Assembly (NCBI GenBank): GCA_964391025.1
Contig: CAYMKJ010000059.1
Span: 1 to 24,015, forward strand
DNA length: 24,015 bases
Source of the DNA: SHZI01 sp964391025
GTDB taxonomy: Bacteria; Pseudomonadota; Gammaproteobacteria; Steroidobacterales; GCA-2729495
Direction: 5' to 3'
Shown: piece by piece, positions 20,775 to 24,015 of the stretch
Numbering within the stretch: position 1 is the first letter of the stretch
Layout of the letters: each line of letters opens with the position of its first letter
The notes under the pieces: model-generated
Databases searched by the model: none
Told to the model about the DNA's origin: nothing
What the model saw: only the letters and a program-made list of their open reading frames with translations
Position numbers and translations under genes: made by a program

Positions 20775-21929
20775 TCAGGCGCCCGCCTCCTCGCGGGCGG
20801 CGCGGAACCGCCCGGTCTGAATGTAGGCGTTCTTGGATTCCTTGATCACGACGCGGTTGCGACCCTCTTCCTTCGCCTGGTAGAGCGCCTCGTCGGCCAG
20901 CTGGATGGCCCCCGCCAGGCTCCGCTCATTGCCTGGACTGACGATGGCAACGCCAACGCTCACCGTCAGCCAGGGGCCGGTGGTGGATTCGGCGTGGGGA
21001 ATCATCTGCTCCTCGACAGTCCGTCGAAGCGTCTCGGGAATCTCCCGGCCGAAGTCCTGCGCGGGACCGTACAGCACCAGCGCGAACTCCTCGCCACCGA
21101 ACCGGGCAGCGAAGTCGAGGGGCCGCTTGGCACAGGTGGCGATCACCGCCGCGACGCGCTTTAGCGCGTCGTCGCCGGCCTGGTGGCCGTAGAGATCGTT
21201 AAATGCCTTGAAGTGATCGATATCGACAAGCAGCAACGTGAGCTGGCTCTGCTCCCGGCGGGACTGGCGCCACAGCCTTTCCACATCCTTGTCGTAGCGG
21301 CGGCGGTTGTACAGCCCAGTGAGACCATCCCGTTCAGCCCGATCATTGAGCGTCCGTGTATCAAGAAACGCCTGGCGCGCCGCGCCCTCCAGGTGGAAGC
21401 AGCAGTAGGCACCGATGACGTTCACCGCCAGCAGCGTCAGCACGGAAAAGACCACTTCCTGGAGCGGAAATTGCCAGTTCAGCATGCCCCAGGCGTACAG
21501 CGCGGAAATCGCCGTCGCAACTGCAGCCGAGTACCGGAAGCGCAGACCGAGCACGAGCCAGACCACAAAGATCCAGGCGACTTCGGCCCCAAAGAAATAG
21601 GGTGCGCCGTGCAGGCTGCCCCGGACCGTGATCGAAGTGCAGACGAGGCCAATCCAGAGCGCGGTCAGTGCGAGGAGTGCCTGGTAGGCGCCATGAGAGC
21701 CTTCCTTGTAAGACGACACCAGTGTCGCCATCAGCGTGGGCAGCATCACACCCAGCACGAAGGCTGCCGTCTGCCACGAGAGATTTTCGCGCATTACCGC
21801 GATAATCAGCCCGAAAAAGCTGGCGCCGGCGCCGGTCAGGAGAAGCTGGCGCGTTCTGGGGTAATTGGTTTCCGCGTAAGCCCGCCGGAATTCGCCCTCG
21901 ACAAACTGACTGAAGCGGGGCGGGAACAT
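20775..21929 (-). CDS. Membrane-bound diguanylate cyclase (GGDEF)
   Basis: From ATG 21929 the protein is 384 residues. Six hydrophobic helices (about 28-46, 54-72, 81-101, 108-130, 134-152, 157-178) precede a short helical linker and a GGDEF domain (about 200-365). The active-site loop is GGEEF (278-282), with the phosphate-binding DxDHFKAFND before it. The inhibitory site RxxD is present (RPLD, 269-272, five residues before GGEEF). It should therefore make c-di-GMP from two GTP and be product-inhibited. There is no EAL domain. The frame is open to a TTG at 22142, but the extra 71 residues look like translated AT-rich upstream DNA; GTG 21950 is another candidate start. The membrane part resembles a sensory module of unknown ligand. 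Confidence 0.85.
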   Translation of the reverse strand: MFPPRFSQFVEGEFRRAYAETNYPRTRQLLLTGAGASFFGLIIAVMRENLSWQTAAFVLGVMLPTLMATLVSSYKEGSHGAYQALLALTALWIGLVCTSITVRGSLHGAPYFFGAEVAWIFVVWLVLGLRFRYSAAVATAISALYAWGMLNWQFPLQEVVFSVLTLLAVNVIGAYCCFHLEGAARQAFLDTRTLNDRAERDGLTGLYNRRRYDKDVERLWRQSRREQSQLTLLLVDIDHFKAFNDLYGHQAGDDALKRVAAVIATCAKRPLDFAARFGGEEFALVLYGPAQDFGREIPETLRRTVEEQMIPHAESTTGPWLTVSVGVAIVSPGNERSLAGAIQLADEALYQAKEEGRNRVVIKESKNAYIQTGRFRAAREEAGA

Positions 21930-22162
21930 GCCGGGGCGCCGCTCGGTCACCAGCGAGTTCAAGTGATGTTGAACATCGAAATTCAAATGCGTCGTGCCCC
22001 AACAATCCACGCGGGCTGCGCCGGAGCGCAGCAGCGCACCGTCCAGCCAGAACGTGCCGATCCCAGTACCCAGCGGGGACGTTACTGGCTGGCCGCCGGC
22101 AGGGCTGTGCAGCGAGTCACACTTCGCTTCCCGGGGCCGCAAGTCGCATAGGATACCCAGCC

Positions 22163-22780
22163 ATGCTCACCCCCTCGCCAACCGTCACGCCAGTGGGCCG
22201 CGCCGCCGGCCTCCTGGGCGCCGCCGGCGTCCTGCTGATCGGGACGGTGGCCCTCATGCAATCGCTCCCGCCGGCAGCCCGGGTAGCGAAAGCGTCGCCC
22301 GCCGATGCGAGTCGGCCCTGCACCTTGCGGCCGGACGGCTTCCTGCGTGGGCGCTTTTTTGGCGCCCTCAATCTCTCACCCGACTGGTCCGGGGCAGACC
22401 TCTTCTGTGACGGCATGCCACGTCCCGATGGGGAGGGCGTGCGCCTCTTTTTTGCAAGGGAACAGCCGGGCGGCGGCCGGGTTTCGGTGCTCATCGGCAT
22501 CGACGGACGGACGGAGGACCTGGTGGGCGCAGAGCGGCCCGCCAACGTGACGGTCATCGACGAACGATCCGGCCGGTTTTTCAGCAGCGGCCGCTCCGGT
22601 CGCTGCTGGGCCAGCGTCAATTCCGTCGCGGACCTGCCCCGGGCCAGCGGTGGTCATGCCGGCCACCGGATTGATGGCCTGGTGTACTGCGTGGGCGCCC
22701 TCCCCTCCGTCGGGGACCGCTCGTCCCTGACCCTGGGTGAACTGCGCTTTGCCGGGCGCGTCACCACGGATGAAGTCTAG
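22163..22780 (+). CDS. Membrane-anchored or secreted hypothetical protein
   Basis: A 205-residue protein with one N-terminal hydrophobic segment (about 13-32: RAAGLLGAAGVLLIGTVALM), an anchor or uncleaved signal, and a periplasmic domain with four Cys residues (CTLRPDGFLRGR, DLFCDGM, GRCWASV, GLVYC) that could form two disulfides. Conserved-looking strings are FFGALNLSPDWSGADLFCDG, RPANVTVIDE, GRFFSSG and SSLTLGELRFAG. I do not recognise a family. The 3' end overlaps the DUF192 gene by 11 bases, so the two are probably made together. The start is 20 bases from the longest possible diguanylate cyclase frame and about 230 from its likelier start. Confidence 0.65.
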   Translation: MLTPSPTVTPVGRAAGLLGAAGVLLIGTVALMQSLPPAARVAKASPADASRPCTLRPDGFLRGRFFGALNLSPDWSGADLFCDGMPRPDGEGVRLFFAREQPGGGRVSVLIGIDGRTEDLVGAERPANVTVIDERSGRFFSSGRSGRCWASVNSVADLPRASGGHAGHRIDGLVYCVGALPSVGDRSSLTLGELRFAGRVTTDEV

Positions 22781-23243
22781 GCACCGGTTGGCAGGCTTGA
22801 CGGCGACTGTCCTGCTAGGGCTCGCGTCCGGGCCGGCAGTCAGTCTGGAACCTTCGCACCTGGTGACCGGCTTCCCCCGCGGTCAGGCCGTGCTCGAAAC
22901 CGCCGGCCCTCGCTGTCTGCTGCTCGACGTGTACTTCGCCAGCACGGCGGCGCAACGCGCCCAGGGCCTCATGTTCGTGGAAGCCCTGCCCGAGTTCGAA
23001 GGCATGTATTTCGGCTACGACTCGCCCGTTGAACTCACCATGTGGATGAAAAACACCGTGCTGCCGCTCGACATGCTGTTCATTCGCGAGGACAGGACCG
23101 TGGGGCGGATTGCGCGGAACACGCCGCCGTTTTCGACGGAGCGGATCACTTCCGGCGGGCCCGTCGTGGGGGTTCTGGAGCTGAATGCCGACTTTGCCCG
23201 GCGCTGGCGCGTGGAGCCCGGAACGCGCCTGCTGCTGCTTTAG
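22770..23243 (+). CDS. DUF192 family secreted protein
   Basis: A 157-residue protein from ATG 22770. It has an N-terminal signal peptide (KSRHRLAGLTATVLLGLASG...AVS) and then the DUF192 core: LDVYFASTAAQRAQGLMFVE, MYFGYDSPVELTMWMKNTVL, PLDMLFIREDRTVGRIA, VVGVLELNADFARRWRVEPG. The family is a small beta-barrel with no settled biochemical role, usually exported. A longer frame starts at 22737, but ATG 22770 gives a normal signal peptide. It overlaps the previous gene's stop by 11 bases. Confidence 0.88.
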   Translation: MKSRHRLAGLTATVLLGLASGPAVSLEPSHLVTGFPRGQAVLETAGPRCLLLDVYFASTAAQRAQGLMFVEALPEFEGMYFGYDSPVELTMWMKNTVLPLDMLFIREDRTVGRIARNTPPFSTERITSGGPVVGVLELNADFARRWRVEPGTRLLLL

Positions 23244-23261
23244 TTGCCCGCCCGCCAATTA

Positions 23262-23609
23262 CTAACCCGGGTCGGAAAGACAACGAATCTCCCAGCGCTG
23301 CTGGTAGCCAGCCGGATTGTCCTCGAAAAAATCGAAAGGCCGCCGAATCGCCACCTCATGGCCCGCGGCACAGAGATGGCGTTGCTTGAGCCAGCCCTCC
23401 AACCATGCCATCCGGGCCGCATCGGCGGCCGGATCATCCGCTGGGAAATCTGCGGAGAAGACTACATCGAAGTAAATCCGGTCCCGGTGGTCAAAGGGCT
23501 GAACCAGCTGACTATAGCGATGGCGATCGAAGTCCTCACTGTTGTCCACTGCCTTGTCCACGCTGGCACATCCGACTAACAGGACAGCCAAAATAAGCAT
23601 CTTTCGCAC
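23262..23609 (-). CDS. Small lipoprotein of unknown function
   Basis: A 115-residue protein with a short lipoprotein signal ending LLVGC (Cys14), then an acidic helical body (SVDKAVDNSEDFDRHRYSQL; ADDPAADAARMAWLEGWLKQ) and a C-terminal part with two Cys residues (HLCAAGHEVAIRRPF and WEIRCLSDPG) that may pair. The GTG start at 23609 is supported by GGGGAG six bases upstream; ATG 23600 is the alternative. I do not recognise the family. It converges with the DUF192 gene with an 18-base gap, and there is no clear terminator between them. Confidence 0.72.
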   Translation of the reverse strand: MRKMLILAVLLVGCASVDKAVDNSEDFDRHRYSQLVQPFDHRDRIYFDVVFSADFPADDPAADAARMAWLEGWLKQRHLCAAGHEVAIRRPFDFFEDNPAGYQQRWEIRCLSDPG

Positions 23610-24015
23610 AGTCCACTCCCCGGGGGCCCCGGCCCCCCGCAGGGTGGGGATTGTTGCAGTGCTGCCGCTGTCGTTCCACCACTGGGGTTACTACGTGGGA
23701 GCAAGCCTTGGGGGCACAAGCGGGTCCACTGACATATCGCATGTGCAATCACCGGAAAGATCGGGTAAATTTGCTGCCTTGGGCAGCGGGGAGTACCCGG
23801 CCCCAAAGGAGCTGGTTCCGCCGCTGGGCAATAAATTGCCGGTTCGGTGGATAGAAAAAGCCGGCATGACTCGGTCACGGTGGCGCCCGAAATTCCTGGA
23901 GGGGTTCGGCGCTCCCCTTGGCAACCGTGCAGCACTTGGTCGAACAGCACTTGATCGAACAGCACTTGATCGAACAGCAGAAGCGCCCTGAATAGCATCC
24001 ATGGATAGCACCTTC
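23610..24015. other. Long apparently noncoding stretch with hairpins
   Basis: Open frames exist on both strands here but none has a start, a ribosome-binding site or a recognisable protein. The stretch contains a GC-rich tract (23618-23645), which forms the leader of the lipoprotein gene, a perfect hairpin GCTGCC-TTG-GGCAGC (23773-23787), and a 15-bp tandem repeat near its end. It could hold a regulatory RNA or the upstream region of a gene that starts beyond the edge (an ATG at 24001 opens a frame of five codons in the window). I match it to no known riboswitch. Confidence 0.4.
23930..23980 (+). repeat. 15-bp tandem repeat, about 3.4 copies
   Basis: Three consecutive 15-base units CAGCACTTG(G/A)TCGAA at 23930, 23945 and 23960, plus a partial unit, differ at one base only. 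As the unit is a multiple of three it can be read as QHLIE repeats ending in a stop at 23993-23995, but no convincing start precedes it. Confidence 0.8.

Noticed and set aside
20779..20803. GC-rich hairpin near the diguanylate cyclase stop as a bidirectional terminator
   Set aside because: It lies within the coding end and has no T-run on either strand.
21950..22142. N-terminal extension of the diguanylate cyclase to TTG 22142
   Set aside because: Rare start, no ribosome-binding site, non-family residues and AT-richer DNA that looks like an upstream region.
23930..23980. CRISPR-like repeat
   Set aside because: Units are contiguous with no spacers, so it is a simple tandem repeat.
23542..23991. 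Plus-strand frame of 149 codons ending in RTALDRTALDRT repeats
   Set aside because: Its first part is antisense to the lipoprotein signal and the rest has no protein-like pattern; the repeats arise from the 15-bp DNA repeat.

Overview
The window is a high-GC chromosomal segment that is almost fully coding and looks gammaproteobacterial. The gene set (lipA, sohB, a nickel-type gloA, an HAE1-type RND pump, periplasmic L,D-transpeptidase and M48 lipoproteins) fits a relative of the Xanthomonadales/Nevskiales/Steroidobacterales branch. That placement is inference from protein resemblance, not a computed result.

Layout. 1-1646 (+): the tail of an unidentified gene, a GNAT acetyltransferase overlapping an Asp-nucleophile alpha/beta hydrolase, and a stub of a short-chain dehydrogenase (SDR). 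1656-1710: two head-to-head REP-like hairpins lying inside the 3' end of the next gene. 1618-9346 (-): a closely packed run reading leftward, made of an orphan phage-tail-sheath-like gene, two unrecognised helical-looking proteins, a GIY-YIG protein, a small membrane zinc ribbon, and a membrane fusion protein plus RND permease. 9451-11456 (-): a two-gene cell-envelope operon (M48 metalloprotease lipoprotein, then L,D-transpeptidase lipoprotein).

11522-16899 is an accessory island: a GT-C glycosyltransferase, two rhuM gene remnants between 18-bp direct repeats, a membrane TolB-like/TPR protein, the 3' stub of an IS91-type transposase, and a hicAB toxin-antitoxin pair with a palindromic operator. 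The island is bracketed by an imperfect direct repeat of about 54 bp (11468-11521 and 16900-16954) that corresponds to the 3' end of sohB. The simplest reading is an insertion at the 3' end of sohB that split an ancestral lipA-sohB-M48-L,D-transpeptidase cluster.

16917-18976 (-): sohB and lipA. 19015-20311 (-): the lipA promoter, a strong terminator, a 65-residue protein and a serine hydrolase. 20316-20750 (+): gloA. 20775-21929 (-): a membrane diguanylate cyclase. 22163-23243 (+): a membrane-anchored hypothetical protein overlapping a DUF192 protein. 23262-23609 (-): a small lipoprotein. 23610-24015 has no convincing gene, but it holds hairpins and a 15-bp tandem repeat.

The parts most worth following up are the orphan sheath gene with its two unrecognised partners, the sohB-end island, and the rearrangement scar at 1512-1740 where the RND gene reads through REP-like DNA.
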